The translations under genes and the position numbers were made by a program. The notes beneath the pieces were generated by a model. The model made no database searches and was not told the DNA's origin. It saw nothing but the letters and a program-made list of their open reading frames with translations. A stretch of DNA of 64,000 nucleotides from Xylaria sp. FL1777 (taxonomy: Eukaryota > Ascomycota > Sordariomycetes > Xylariales > Xylariaceae): contig MU400630.1 in assembly GCA_022578965.1 (NCBI GenBank), positions 1 to 64,000 of the forward strand, written 5' to 3'. Shown here one piece after another: positions 36,426-48,776 of the stretch. Positions within the stretch are counted from its first letter, which is position 1, and the number at the start of each line of letters is the position of its first letter.

Positions 36426-37718
36426 CTAATTCCCAACGCCGAATATCTCCAGGTGGATTCTGTCTTGGTTCACACCGTGGTCGAGGAGATACTGTTGGAT
36501 GTCCGTCATGAATGCAGTTGGTCCACAGACATAGTAATGAGCCGTCGGGTCATTCCTAAACAAGCATGTCGCCCCGATTTTATCGAGATTCACGCGTCCC
36601 TCGAAGTCGTAATCGACGCCTTGAACCTCACTCTCCCTGACCGTGGATAAGAACGTGGTGATCTGCACATTGGGCTTCTCGGAGGCGCGCTTAAGGACGT
36701 CGGCAAATGCGCGAACCTCGGAGGCGTGGGCGCCGTGTATAAAAGAGATGCTCCTTGAAGATGCTACGGCCATGGCGCTGCTTAGAATGGAGATCATGGG
36801 CGTTATCCCAACTCCTGCCGCAATGAGCACAATGGGTGTTTCTTCTTCAACTCGTACGAAGAAGTCGCCTGTGGGATGTGTAAGTTCCACTACGTCCCCT
36901 TCGTTATACTCGTCGTGCAGGATGTTGGATATTAAGCCCGGAACAGCCACCTGCTTGCCGGACTCCTTCTTGACACTGATCCGATAGCAGTCGCTCCTGG
37001 GACCATCGCTGAGGGAATATTGTCTAGGCTGTCTCAACTCAAGTTTGGGAACGTAAAGTTGCAGGCTAGTATATTGTCCCGGTAGGTACTGAGGAAGAGC
37101 AATTCCGTCTTCAGGCACGAGGTAGAAGCTTGTGATCTCCGTCGACTCGGTGACCTTTTTCTGAATTTTGAAGCGCCTCCAGCCGACCCAATTTTCGAAA
37201 GCAGCATAGAGCTCCTGCTCTCGGTTGATAAAGATATCCGCAAGGGCTGTGTATGCCGCTGTCCACTGTTTGGAGCTCGTGTCAGTATAAATTCATTGAT
37301 CTCGAGGAATGAAGAACCCGGTCTCTGTGCTCCAGGTGCAACTCACAGCTTCGGCTATCTCGGCCGTGCAGGCATCACCTAGGACAGTCGCTACCGCTTC
37401 GAGGAGAAACTTGCCCACGATGGGATAGTGCTCGGGTTTGACACTGAGACTCGCATGCTTGTGTGCAATGCGCTCGACGGCGGCAGTGAGCTTGCTGAGA
37501 TCATCTACGTGAGTGGCATACGCAAAAACAGCACCCGCTAGAGCACGAGGCTGTGCCCCACCGACCTGGTTTGCCTCGTTGAAGACATTGCGCAGGTCTG
37601 GGTTTGCATCCAGGAGGTTTTTATAGAATAGACTAGTGATCGTCACGCCGTGTTCCTTAAGAACAGGCGCTGTCGCTTTCACGGTGGCTATCTGTGAAGG
37701 CGTCAGGGGGACAGCCAT
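36426..37718 (-). CDS. fhb: flavohaemoglobin, nitric oxide dioxygenase
   Basis: Two exons, 37718-37347 and 37265-36426, joined across an 81-nt intron (GTGAGT...ACAG, phase 0), encode 403 aa. The enzyme oxidises NO to nitrate using O2 and NAD(P)H. Globin domain at residues 1-140: B10 Tyr32 and E7 Gln56 of the distal pocket, proximal His88 in AHKHASL, and KPEHYPIVGKFLL. The FAD domain has RQYS at 205-208; the NAD domain has GVGITP at 275-280 and CGPT at 371-374. The intron falls exactly between the globin domain (ending EIAEA) and the reductase (WTAAYTALADIFI). MAVPLTPSQI is taken as the start by comparison with the family; an in-frame ATG at 37793 would add 25 residues. The C terminus (LEIFGVGN) is slightly short. 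A cytosolic location is likely because no leader is evident from the chosen start. Confidence 0.94.
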
Positions 37719-39109
37719 GGTTTGACCCTGCGGTGAAGGAGGTTTGCTCCCTAAAGAAGATGATAGGATGACGCCCCAGGAAAATAAAACCAAAAACCCG
37801 TCTCGAATAGTTTAGCGGTATGATGAGGTATTTTCGCTAGCCATTGGGCTTCTCTATCGATCTTTAGTCTGTTTCCTCGTACCTACCTATTTATATAGAA
37901 TGTGGCGGGGACTTTTCCTCGGAACCCGCCGGGATAGACATTCAAGCTATTGGTAAAGTCGAAAGGGAAACTATCTGACTCAGCTACAAATCATACCATA
38001 CCATCGACAATTTCATGTGTCAAGAATAAACGCGCTTGGGTGGGCTGAAGTTGGCGATCTCGACATCTCCGCGGCGTCGTTCGGCTCCATCGTCTCGGCC
38101 CGCCAAGCGATAGCGCGCAACTCCTTGCGTAGATTCTGGGCAGAGAAACATGTGTTGCCACCCGGTCTTTCGGGTTTCGCACACTAGGTACCTATACCGA
38201 TGTCCTACGTCAGTTTGGATTGAAAATTTGACTTCGGTTATGGGTAGATGGGGCGATAGAGGACAACGCTGGCCAAGATGTTCACGTTCAACGCTATTAC
38301 TCATTGGCACATGTGGCCCGTGCGATTGCAAAAGAGACAACGCCATTCCCTGCGTCTACATCTTCGCAAACATACACATACCTACATTGGCGTGAAAAGG
38401 AAAGATATGATAACTGACGTATGATGTAACTGCCCCCACACCATCGCGACTAATACCAAATAAATGGTGATTATTGTTGTGGATTGGCGCTTCCTGGCCT
38501 TCACCTTTTGTATTCCTCCGTGAAATCGCGATGATGAGGCTCAAGCAGGAGAGCGGTCGCGTGTAGCGGTGTAGGCGAGAATCTCGACGGCTTAATACGG
38601 CACTACAAGTCTCAAAACAAACGACACATATCGGGATGGTCAAGGCGAAGCCCTGCCGGCTATGTTGTACCTGCCACTAATGTTAGCAGAGTCAGTCGTA
38701 TGGCTATGCTACCCACGATAGGAAACCAGCGCAACCTTTTCTGGGAACTATCTAGACCATCAACACTTTAGATGACCAAGCAACGGGCCTGACGCTGGAT
38801 AGGCAGGGTACTCCCCCTTATCTACTACCGCCCCCTGCCCCTTCTCCTCTGTGAATAAATCTCCAGAGATGACGATTCTCCTACGATGTGTGAAGATATA
38901 CTGCCTTGACACGCACCGGATCGTTCATTCAACAACAATCGCCGCGCAGTTTCTTCTCTTCTCACCCGGAAGCACCGCCGTAGAGGGTTTGGCAGCAAGA
39001 TAGTACCGACGAGAGACGTTGTTGACTATGAAATCCTTGTCACCGGCGCATAAATCATCATGCAGTGCTTTCCATTTACTTGCTTTCAATGTTTGCTTTT
39101 GTTTACTTT
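37719..39109. other. gene-less region up to the AT-rich block
   Basis: Upstream of the flavohaemoglobin gene, then ordinary-composition sequence with short unconvincing open frames on both strands. Composition changes abruptly at about 39,090-39,120, where the AT-rich RIP block begins. Confidence 0.5.
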
Positions 39110-41200
39110 GAGTATTACATATATACTTATGTATTAGTATATATATATATGTGTTTTTTTAGTTGCTTTAATTAAAGAGTATATACTTTAAAAAATATAT
39201 ATTTATAATAAAAGTTGTTATAAATATAATGTAGTTTATAAATAAATAATATATTTAGTTTAATAATATAATATTAATAGGCTTTTTTTGTTTTTCTTTG
39301 CAACTAGCTAAATTTATAAAAATACTTGCGTAGCTTTAAAAACTAGACTTATAAAAACTTGCTATATATAAAACAAGCTTATATAAATAATAGCTTAAGA
39401 AAAAATAAAGGTAAAAATAAAAAAAGCAAAAAATTATAACGTAATTTTTTTAACGTAAAACTAGCTATAATTAGCTAATAGTGTAAACTTAAACTAACAA
39501 TAGCTAATAATAAGCTTAACGTTAAACTTGCAGTGTTATATAAACAAGCTAAATAAAGCAATAATAAACGCTAAAATCTTTTTTAAAAAAAAACCAAATA
39601 AGTAAACTATTTATAGCACTTGCTAAGTTATTAAAAAGCTATTAAAGGCATACTACTTTTAATAAATAAACAAGCAATTATAAGTAAACAGTAATAATAA
39701 AAGTAATAAACGTATTATTTAAAACTTATTATAAGCATTATTAATAAAGCAAAAAAAGCTTGCTATAAAAGTAAAATTGCTATATATGCAAATTTAGCAA
39801 TTTAAAAATTATATAAATAAGCAAATTAAAGTTGCTAACTTTTTTTATTAATAGCTTACGTTTTATATAAACGCGCTATAAATAAATAGCAGTAAAAAAT
39901 TTTTATATGTTATTTTGTTAATTTATTTTAAAGCTATTATAGTAATATATTTTAATTAAGCTATTATTATAACTTTTACTAGTTATAAAGCTAAAGTAAA
40001 AACAAGGTTAATTGTAATATAAAAGCTTAATTAAGCAATAAAAGCAAACGTAGTTTAAGCAGCATATAAATTATTAAATAATAACTAAAAAGTTATTTTT
40101 AATAAACAAAAGATTTAAACCTAAATGTTAGCAAATATATTATAAGCTTATTAAGCGTTTAGCAAAAAATCAAAAGTGCACTTTTAATTATATTAACTAG
40201 TAGTTTTAAGCTTACTAACTAAATAAGTGCTAAAAAAAAAAAAAAAAAAATGCTAGCTTAACTTAAGCTAACTAATTAAAAGCTAAAAATTAAAAAGCTG
40301 TTTTTTTTATTTTGCTTGCTATAATGCAAGCAAAAAACATGCTTAATATATATTAAAGTTATAACTGCAAAAAATGCAAACATAACATATATTAATAAAC
40401 TTTTTTAGAACTACTACTACTTTTAAATAGCTTTTTACTTTATAAATATAATAGTAACTTAATATTATAATTGCTAAAAATAAAGCTATTAAGCTAGCAT
40501 ATATAAAAACAAGCAAAAATGCAGCTAGTGCAAATTTTTAAAATATGCTAAAAATAAAGCAAACTTATGTTTTATATAAACTAAAAAAAAAACAGCTATG
40601 TATTTTTTTTATTAAAGCAATTATTTAGCTTAAATAATAAAATGCCTAAAAGCTATTTAAGCATGCAAACTAACTAAAAACGCCTTTATTTATTACTTTA
40701 TATAGTTTGTAATAAAGCTAACTTAAAGCTAATTATATACTATTGCTGCTATAAAAACGCTATATAAGCAAAAAGCTAACAATTTAGCAAGCAAAAATAC
40801 TATTTGTTTAAAAAGTTGCTTATTAGAAAAAACTGCGCTAATAACTGCGCAAAAAACAAGATTACAAATTATTGCTAATATATTAAAGCTTTAAAACTAG
40901 CTTAAGAAAAACCTATTTAAAAACTATTAGTAAGCAGTTTAAATAATAAAAAGCTATGCTTGCGCAACAAACAAAAATACAAACAGCAAAAGCAGCATTA
41001 TTAAATAAAAATTAAGCAATGTAATTTTTAAATAATAGCGCTTATGCAGTTAGCTATAAAAAGGGTATAAGTTATAGTAGCAAATAGTTAGCAAAAATGT
41101 TTTTATTTAGCTTTAGCATAGTTTTTACTTACGTATAAAATTAAGTAGCTTTTAGTATAGCTTTTTAAAGCTGTTAAACTTAAGTAATATAATATATATA
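39110..41200 (+). mobile_element. family A retroelement relic, left copy
   Basis: Positions 40195-41200 match the reverse complement of 62404-63411 over about 1 kb, including an A homopolymer beside GCTAGCTTAACTTAAGCTA and the block GCGCTTATGCAGTTAGCTAT. The plus-strand 3' end reads AAACTTAAGTAATATAATATA, the same tail as the S and B families. The 5' limit is not defined: the right copy is cut at the corresponding point by an S element, so the left copy may extend back to the block edge. No coding domain could be identified. Confidence 0.65.
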
Positions 41201-41935
41201 TTAATAATATAATAATATATATTTAATTACTTTTTTTAAAGTTATAAGTTTAAGTTTTAATTAATTTATAATTGTTTTATATTTAAAGCAAAAATTAGTT
41301 TATTTTAATTTAATTTAAATTATAAGCTTATTATATTAAAAGCATAAAAATTAAAAATTAAATAATTAAACTAAAAACAAAAATAGTAAATTTATTAATA
41401 AAGCAATATAAATGCTTAATTAAATATATTAAATATTATAAAAATAAATAGCTTTAGTTTTTATTATTAATATTATATAAATATTAGTTTTTTTATAACG
41501 TTATTTATAAATAAATAATATATTTAAATAAATAATGCACTTTTTTTTAAAAACGCGTTATTTTAGTTTTATTATATAATAACTTTTTTTTAAAACAATA
41601 TTTATAAAAACTAAAAAAGCTTAAATTATTTTAGCTATTAAAGCTATTTAATTATTTAAAAAAATTAGCATTTAACGTATTTATAAAATTTATAACATGC
41701 TTTAATTAATAATATATATTAAAATAAATAGTTATATTATATAAAATAATACTTATATTAATATATATAAACTTAATTTAATTAAAGAAAAATTTTTTTT
41801 AAGCATATTATTAATTTAAATAAGCAAAAATAATTTGTTGCTTATATTATTATTAAAAATATAATAGATTTATTATATAACTTATATAATATATTATTAA
41901 TTAATAAGCATTAAGCTTATAAGTTTATTAATTAT
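41199..41935 (+). mobile_element. family S (SINE-like) copy 4, heavily RIP-mutated
   Basis: The segment 41203-41224 aligns without gaps to the tRNA-like head of copy 2, and every difference is C-to-T or G-to-A. Similarity continues through TACTTTTTTTAAAGTTATAAGTTTAAG (about 41227-41253), the AAAAGCATAAAAATTAA block, and about 41430-41505. It follows directly on the tail of the family A copy. The 3' end is estimated from the length of the complete copies, since similarity fades after about 41,510. Confidence 0.65.
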
Positions 41936-42761
41936 TATAAAAAGCTTATAATATAAATTATATATATTTATAACTATTAAAAAGCTTTATATAAAAATTT
42001 AAAAATTATTAATATATAGTTTAAGCGTTATATATATATAAAAATGTAATATAATATTTAAAATAAAAATATTTAAAACTTTAATAAAACTAGATTTATA
42101 ATAAGCTAAATTTATATATATATAGTTATTATATATGTTAATTAATATAAAAAGCATAAAATAATATAGCTTAATAATAAAAAATAATTAATAATAATTT
42201 ATTTTATTAATTTACGTAGTTTATTTATTTTTTTATATATTATTTTTTAAAGTGCTTTTTATTTTTAGCATTAATATAAAAACATTAACTTTTTAATAAA
42301 TTAAGTATTTAATATTAGTTTTAATAAATAAACAAACAATAATATAAAGTTAAAATAAATAAAATATTTTAAAAAACATATTTAATTATTTAAAAAAAGC
42401 ATATATTAATTATTAATACTAAATTAACATAAAAGTTATATATTAACTAAGTTTAAAAAGTTTTATAAAAAATAAAACATTATAATTATTATATTGCTTT
42501 TTTATTTATTGCATTTAATTTAGCTAGTTAATATTAAGCTTTATAGTTTATTAAAGCAAACATATAATTATTAAATTAGCAAATTTATTAAATTATATAT
42601 TAATTATATTATTAAGCTTAAGTTTTTTATTGCATTTAAAAAAGCTTATTTTATTACTTTTATAAAATTAAATATTTAAAAAAGTTTTTAAAAATTAAAA
42701 TTAATGCTTTATAATTTATAAATAATAATTTTAAAACTAAATATATAATTATAGTTATTAA
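41936..42761. other. unresolved AT-rich sequence
   Basis: RIP-degraded sequence with no motif I can assign. It lies upstream of S copy 1 and could belong to the 5' part of the Gypsy relic or to an older repeat. Confidence 0.4.
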
Positions 42762-43524
42762 TATTAATTTTTAATGGCCTAGTGGCGTAGTGGCATACGC
42801 TTAGCTACTTTTTTTAAAGTTATAGGTTTAAGTTTTGCTTGGTTTATAGTTGCTTTGCTTTAAAGCAAAAGTTGGTTTGCTTTTAGCTTAGTTCGAACTG
42901 CATGCTTGCTGCACTAAAAGCATAAAAATTAAGAGTTAAATAGCTAAGCTAAAAGTCCGGAAACTTTGTTTTTTTGCTAGTGCAACAACGTAAATAACTA
43001 ACTTAATATATTAGCTATTATAAAAAACGGGCAGCTTTAGCTTTTGCTGCTAATGCTACATAAGTATTAATTCTTTTATATAGCAAACGGCTTGTATTTT
43101 TAGCATAATTGGAACTTAAAGCTTATTGCTTAGCGCTAAGCAATTTATAAAAAATATAGCGCTATATAATGCTTAAAATCTACTTAATACTGTATTATTT
43201 ATAGCTTATAAAACTTAAAGCTAGCAAAAAGGCGCCTTTACTACTAATTAACAGAAAACCTTTTTGTTAGCGCGCTAATTTTTATACTTTTATATTGTAA
43301 AGCAAAAGTGCTGCTAACTTAGCGTATAAAATTTAAAAGCGGAGTATTATGTAAAAAAAGCAGCAAATTAATAAAATTTATAGCAAAACTGTTGCATACT
43401 TTGCATATACAAGTGGTTTTTGCCCCAAAAAAAGTTTCTACTTATATAAAGTTTTACTAAATAGCTACTAGCATAGCTAACAGGCTATTTGTTTAAATAA
43501 TATAAATTATTATTAATTTTTAAT
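42762..43524 (+). mobile_element. family S (SINE-like) copy 1, complete, with 14-bp target duplication
   Basis: Element 42776-43510 (735 bp) is bracketed by the direct repeat TATTAATTTTTAAT at 42762-42775 and 43511-43524. Its 5' head looks tRNA-derived: GGCCTAG, then a D-arm whose stem GCGT/ACGC pairs around AGTGGCAT, an A box TGGCGTAGTGG at 42783-42793, and 31 bases on a B-box-like GGTTTAAGTTT at 42825-42835, which is what GGTTCGAGTCC would become under RIP. The 3' end (GTTTAAATAATATAAATTAT) corresponds to that of copy 2. It is less AT-rich than its surroundings. No protein coding is seen. SINE identity is inferred from head, length and TSD. Confidence 0.8.
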
Positions 43525-46492
43525 ACTATTAATTTATTTAAACTTTAAGTTTTTTATATGCTAAAAATTGCTAAAAAAGCAAACATATAATTAACTTTTA
43601 TTAAAAATTAAAATTTTAATTATTAAAAAAGCTTTTTAAAGCTAATTTTAATTATTATTAATTAGCTTATAAAATTAAATTAAATATTAATATATTAATT
43701 AACTTTTATAAGCAATAAAAACTAAAAGTTTTATAAAGTAAATAAAGCATTTAATAAACGTTAAAAAAGTAAAAAAAAGCGTTTATAAAACAAAAATAGT
43801 TTTATTATAAAAAATATAACTAATTTAATTACTTAAAAAAATAAATAAAACTATATATAATTAAAAACGTTAAAAAAGCGTAATAATAATAAACTAAGTA
43901 TATTATATTAATAATAATATAAATAATGCAATAAAACTAGCTATAATATAAAAACTTATAATAAAAATATAAAAACAAGTAATAAATTAAAATTTAATTA
44001 ATTTTTAATAATAAATGTTTTAATTATAAAATTATTAATAATTAAAGCTAAAAGTTTAAAAAAAGTGCGCTATTTATTTAAATATACTCTTTATTTATAA
44101 ATAATGTTATAATTAAAGTTAATAATTAATTTATATTAGCTTAATATATATTAATATTAATATTAAACTAATTTAAATTAGCTTAATATTATATTAGCTT
44201 AATATTAATTTATATTAGCTTAATATTTTTTTCTTAAATTAATACTAGCTTAATATTAGTTTATATTAACTTAATATTTATATTAGCTTAATATTATACT
44301 AAGCTAATATAAATATTAAACGTTAATAATTTAATAAATAATTATTATTTAATAAAATGTTATAATTAAACTACTTAAATACTTTAATATATATTATAAA
44401 TTATATATATATATAAAATATCTTTTTTATATTTATTTTATAAAAGTTTTTTTTTTTAAGCTTTAGTTTTATTTAATATTTATTATAAAACTAAAAATAT
44501 ATTAATTATTATATTTAACTTTTAATACTTTATACTTTTTATAATAATTTTAAAGCTTTTTAAAATAAAGTTATTTATAATACTTTATTATATCATAAAA
44601 TAATTAAACATTAATTAATTATATAAACTAGTGTTATTTTTAATAGTTTTTTTTTAAAATAAACTTTAATAATAAACTAAAAATAAACTTAACATAAATT
44701 ATTTTTAAAATTAAGCTTAAGCAAATAATAATTATTTAATGCTTTAAGTATTAATATATAACTATTATAAATATAAATTATATAGCTTTTAGCTAAAATT
44801 AAAAAGCTAAAAAAATAAATTGCTTAAAAAAAATAAAAGCAAATAAATTGCTTTAAAATTAAAAATAGTTTATATTATTTTTATTTTATAAATAAATAAA
44901 TAAAAAAACTAAAAAATAATATTTTTAAAAAAACCAAAAAATTTTATTAACTTTAAAAAGTAATTTTATAATTTAAGTTAAAAGCAAAAACATAAAAATT
45001 TTAGTAATAATAATAACTTTTTATTTTTTAGCTTTAATAAAAAGCATAATTAAAAAAAACCTAAATATTAATTAAGTTAAAATTGTTTATATTATAATTA
45101 ACGTTATTTATTTAAAAATGCTAATTTTAGTTAACTATTAAAGTTTAATTATAACTTTTTTAATATAAAACTTATTTATTAATATTAATTAAAATAAATA
45201 AAAAAACTTTAAACTATTTTTTAAAAAGCTAATTAAAAATTTTATTATAATAAAAACAAGATTTTATATATATATAATAATATAAATTAAAACTATAAAA
45301 ATGCTTATTAATTAGTATTATAAAAATTATTAACTTTAAAAAAAAAACAATTTAAAATTAATTAAAAAAGTGTTTTTAAATTAAATTAAAACTTTGCTTA
45401 AATAGTTTGCTTTTTTATAAACTAGCATAAATATATAATTAAAACAAGCAAATTAACAAGCTAACTAAAACTTAAAACTATTTAATTAATACTTTATTAA
45501 TATTAAACTTTAAAATATTTACTAAAATAAAAGCAAAAAAGCTTTATTATATTATTAAAAACTAAATATATTACTTTAGCAAAAGTTAATAAATTATTAT
45601 AACTTATTATTAATTATATAAGCTAATATAATTAATATTATATAATAATACTAAAAACTAATAACTAAAAAATAACGCTTAAATTATAATAAAAAAAAAC
45701 TAAAGTTAAATATTATTTAAACTATTAATAAATTAACTTTAAATATTAAATAAAACTAAACTAATAATTAATATATTAATATTAACTATAAAAATAATAA
45801 TACTAGTTTTAATAACTAAAATTATTATTATAAAAATAATAATTATAATAATAATTATAATAATAATAACTAAAGATTTTATAAAAGTAATAATAATTAT
45901 AAAAGCTAAAACTAATATTATAAAAACAATAATAATAAAAGTTATAACTAATATTTAAACTAAAAATATATAAATAATTAAAGTAATAATAATATTTATA
46001 CTTTAAAAAACTATTATATTTTTAAAACTTTTTTAAATTAACTTTAAAATAATAATAAAAATAGTTTTAAATTTAAACTTTTATAAAAATTTTATTTATT
46101 ATAGCTATAAATAACTTAGCTATATTATTTTTAATTATTTTTAGCTTAAAAGTAATAATAATAATAATAAAAATAAAAATAATAAATTTAATAGTTATAT
46201 TAGCTATAATAATAATATTACTTAAAAATAAACTATTTAAAAAATTTAAGTAAATAAAAACTAAAACATAAATAAAAAAAAACTAAAAATAATAATTAAA
46301 GTTTTATATATTTTTATTAAAAAAACTATAATATTATAACTTAAAAAACAAATAATAAGTTTAATATTAATTATATTAATTATAAGTTTTAAGCTAAAAT
46401 TATTATTTTATATATTTATTTTATGCTATTTTTATACTTTTTATATTATTTATTTTATTAGCTTTATAAAACTATTTATTAAAACTTAGTAA
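43525..46492 (+). pseudogene. unresolved AT-rich sequence, probable 5' part of the Gypsy relic
   Basis: Upstream of the recognisable reverse transcriptase and separated from it only by later insertions. Positions about 45,790-46,230 are unusually rich in AAT/AAC/AAA triplets; under RIP a Gly/Arg-rich nucleocapsid segment would decay to this, but no zinc knuckle can be read with confidence. No LTR was identified. Confidence 0.4.
44138..44320. repeat. minisatellite of TTATATTAGCTTAATATTA-like units
   Basis: Tandem, imperfect units containing ATTAGCTTAATATTA recur about every 20-30 bp, several ending in AATATT. The array stands out from the surrounding AT-rich sequence by its periodicity. Confidence 0.65.
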
Positions 46493-48715
46493 TTTTAATT
46501 TATATATATTGTATTACTTAAGCTAATAGCTTATTAGCTATACCGGTTTTTATCTTTTATATATATAAGTAAAAACTATGCTTATAAGTTAAAAGCAAGC
46601 CATAAGTAGCTTATTTTTTTTTTAGTAGCTAAATAAAAATATCTTGTATTTATTTCTAGGTTATACTAGTTTTGCTACAATTTTATTAAGTGCTTTGCTT
46701 TTTACTTTTTTGCCTTTAGGTTGTTTGCTTATTTGTATTATGCTATTAATTAAATATATGCACCTTTATGTAGTTACTTTATAGTTTTTTTTCTTTTGTA
46801 TTTTTTTTGCTTTGTAGTTTGTTTGTTTTAGTATTGCTGCTTGCTTTGTGCTACTTATAGTAATTTTTTTAGTTTTAGCACTTATTTAGCTAAATATATT
46901 ACTTTTTTCTTTTAGTTTTTTTTTAAACCTTTTTTTATTATATTGTTAATATATTATAGTTTGCTTGCTTTAGTATTACTGCTAGCTTTTTACTACACTA
47001 GTTTTTTTATAACTAAGTTATAACTAAGTTATAAACAAAATTAATTGCTTATTATTTTTTAGTTTACTTTTTATATATTTATTTTTTAAGCTGTTTTTAT
47101 GCTTTTTATAGTAAGCTTATTAAGTAAGCATAGCTTATAAATAGCTTATGTATTAAGTAATATAAAAAGCAATAAATAATAAGTTATTTTATTTAACTAC
47201 TTATGTTAATTCTTTTTTCTTTTAATTACTAATTTTATTACTTTTATTATTATTATTATTATATATTTAGCTTATGCTTATTTTAATATATTAAAATGCT
47301 TAGTTTATAATATAATTAGTTATTAATATATTATAATTATATAAAAATTTATTTTGTTATAGCTGCTATATTTTTTGCAATATATATTTATAACTAGCTT
47401 AACTTAAGTATATATGCTAACTAATATTAAGCTTATATATTTAAAGTTATAAGTTATTTTATTACAGTTTTTATTAGTTATTTAATTTATAATATTAAAT
47501 AAAATAGCTAATAGCTTGCTACTATATAGTTTAAGCTTTTATAATTGCTTGTTATTATGCTTTTTTGCTATAATATTAATTCTTAAAATAAAAATAAATG
47601 CTTTAATACTTTGCACTAAAGTATTACTAATAGCTTTAAAATTTATATTTATTAAGCACGCTAAAATGCTTAAGCTATACTACTATTATATTGCTTATAT
47701 TATAATAATATATTATATATTTTTTATTGCTGTTTTTTTTATGTTAATTATATAAAAATATTAATAATTTTTATGCTTATAATATTACTAGTAAGTTTGC
47801 TAAATGTTTATAATGCAAAAAAAGCAAAATAAACATTAAAAATAGCAGTTATAGTTTTATAAGTACTTTTAATTATATTAATGTTTATACGTTTTTAAGC
47901 TTTACTTTATGTTTATTTTAACTATTAAAATTTTTTTAATTTTAAGTGCTGCTAATAATTTTTTAGCTTAAAAAAGTTAATAAAGAACTTTAATTGTTTA
48001 TTAAAGCTTATATAACTACGCGCTGTTTTTATACTAATAAAAATATTTAAGCTGCATTTATAGCTAATATATAACTTTAAGTTGCAATTAAAAAAGCAAA
48101 AAAAGCTGCAGCAAATAAAAAAGCTAGAAGTTTTACATAAATAAGCTAATTAAAAAGTATTTATATAACTTTTAAAAGTTAATATTATTATATATTTAGT
48201 AGCTAAAAGTTTTAATAGAATTTTAATATTTAATGCTTAATAAAGTTGCTTAATTGCTTTGCTTTTTTATAATATATGCTTTTTAACTTTTATAGTTTTA
48301 TATTTATAATTTTATATTACTATTTTTAGTACTTTATTATGTTATGCTTTACTTTAAAGTTTATAAACGTAAGCTTATAATAAGCAGCTTTTTTAAAACT
48401 ATAAATAGCAAATAGCTTTATAACAAATGCTTTAGCTTTTGCTTTATAGTTATAATAGACCTTTTTTAGCTTAAGGAAAAGCTAGTATTAATGCTTAGCT
48501 ATTTTTGCTTTATGTTTAAAAGCCTTTGTTTTTATATTTTTGCAACTGCTTATAACTTAATTAGTTCTTTAGCTATATTATAATAGCTAAGCCTCTTTAT
48601 ATTTAGAACTTATTTAGCTATTTTATATGCTTTTTTTAAGTTGCATAATAACTAGTAGCTTAATTAAAAATTTGTTTGCTCTTTTAGTATGCTGCAGATG
48701 TTTTAATTTATATAT
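46493..48715 (-). mobile_element. family B 2.19-kb retroelement, left copy, with 15-bp target duplication
   Basis: Element 46508-48700 on the minus strand is flanked by TTTTAATTTATATAT at 46493-46507 and 48701-48715. It matches the reverse complement of 51741-53935 from end to end (for example TTTCTAGGTTATACTAGTTTTGCTAC near 46660 against its counterpart near 53765). The 3' end carries the tail shared with families S and A. Both B copies begin at the same 5' base (ATCTGCAGCATAC here, ACCTGTAGTATAC in the other), so this is probably a defined unit and not a random 5' truncation. A former coding region is possible but unreadable. Confidence 0.78.
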
Positions 48716-48776
48716 TAAATATAATTATATTAGTTTTATTTTTACTTTTTATTATAAATTATATTAAGTATTTTTT

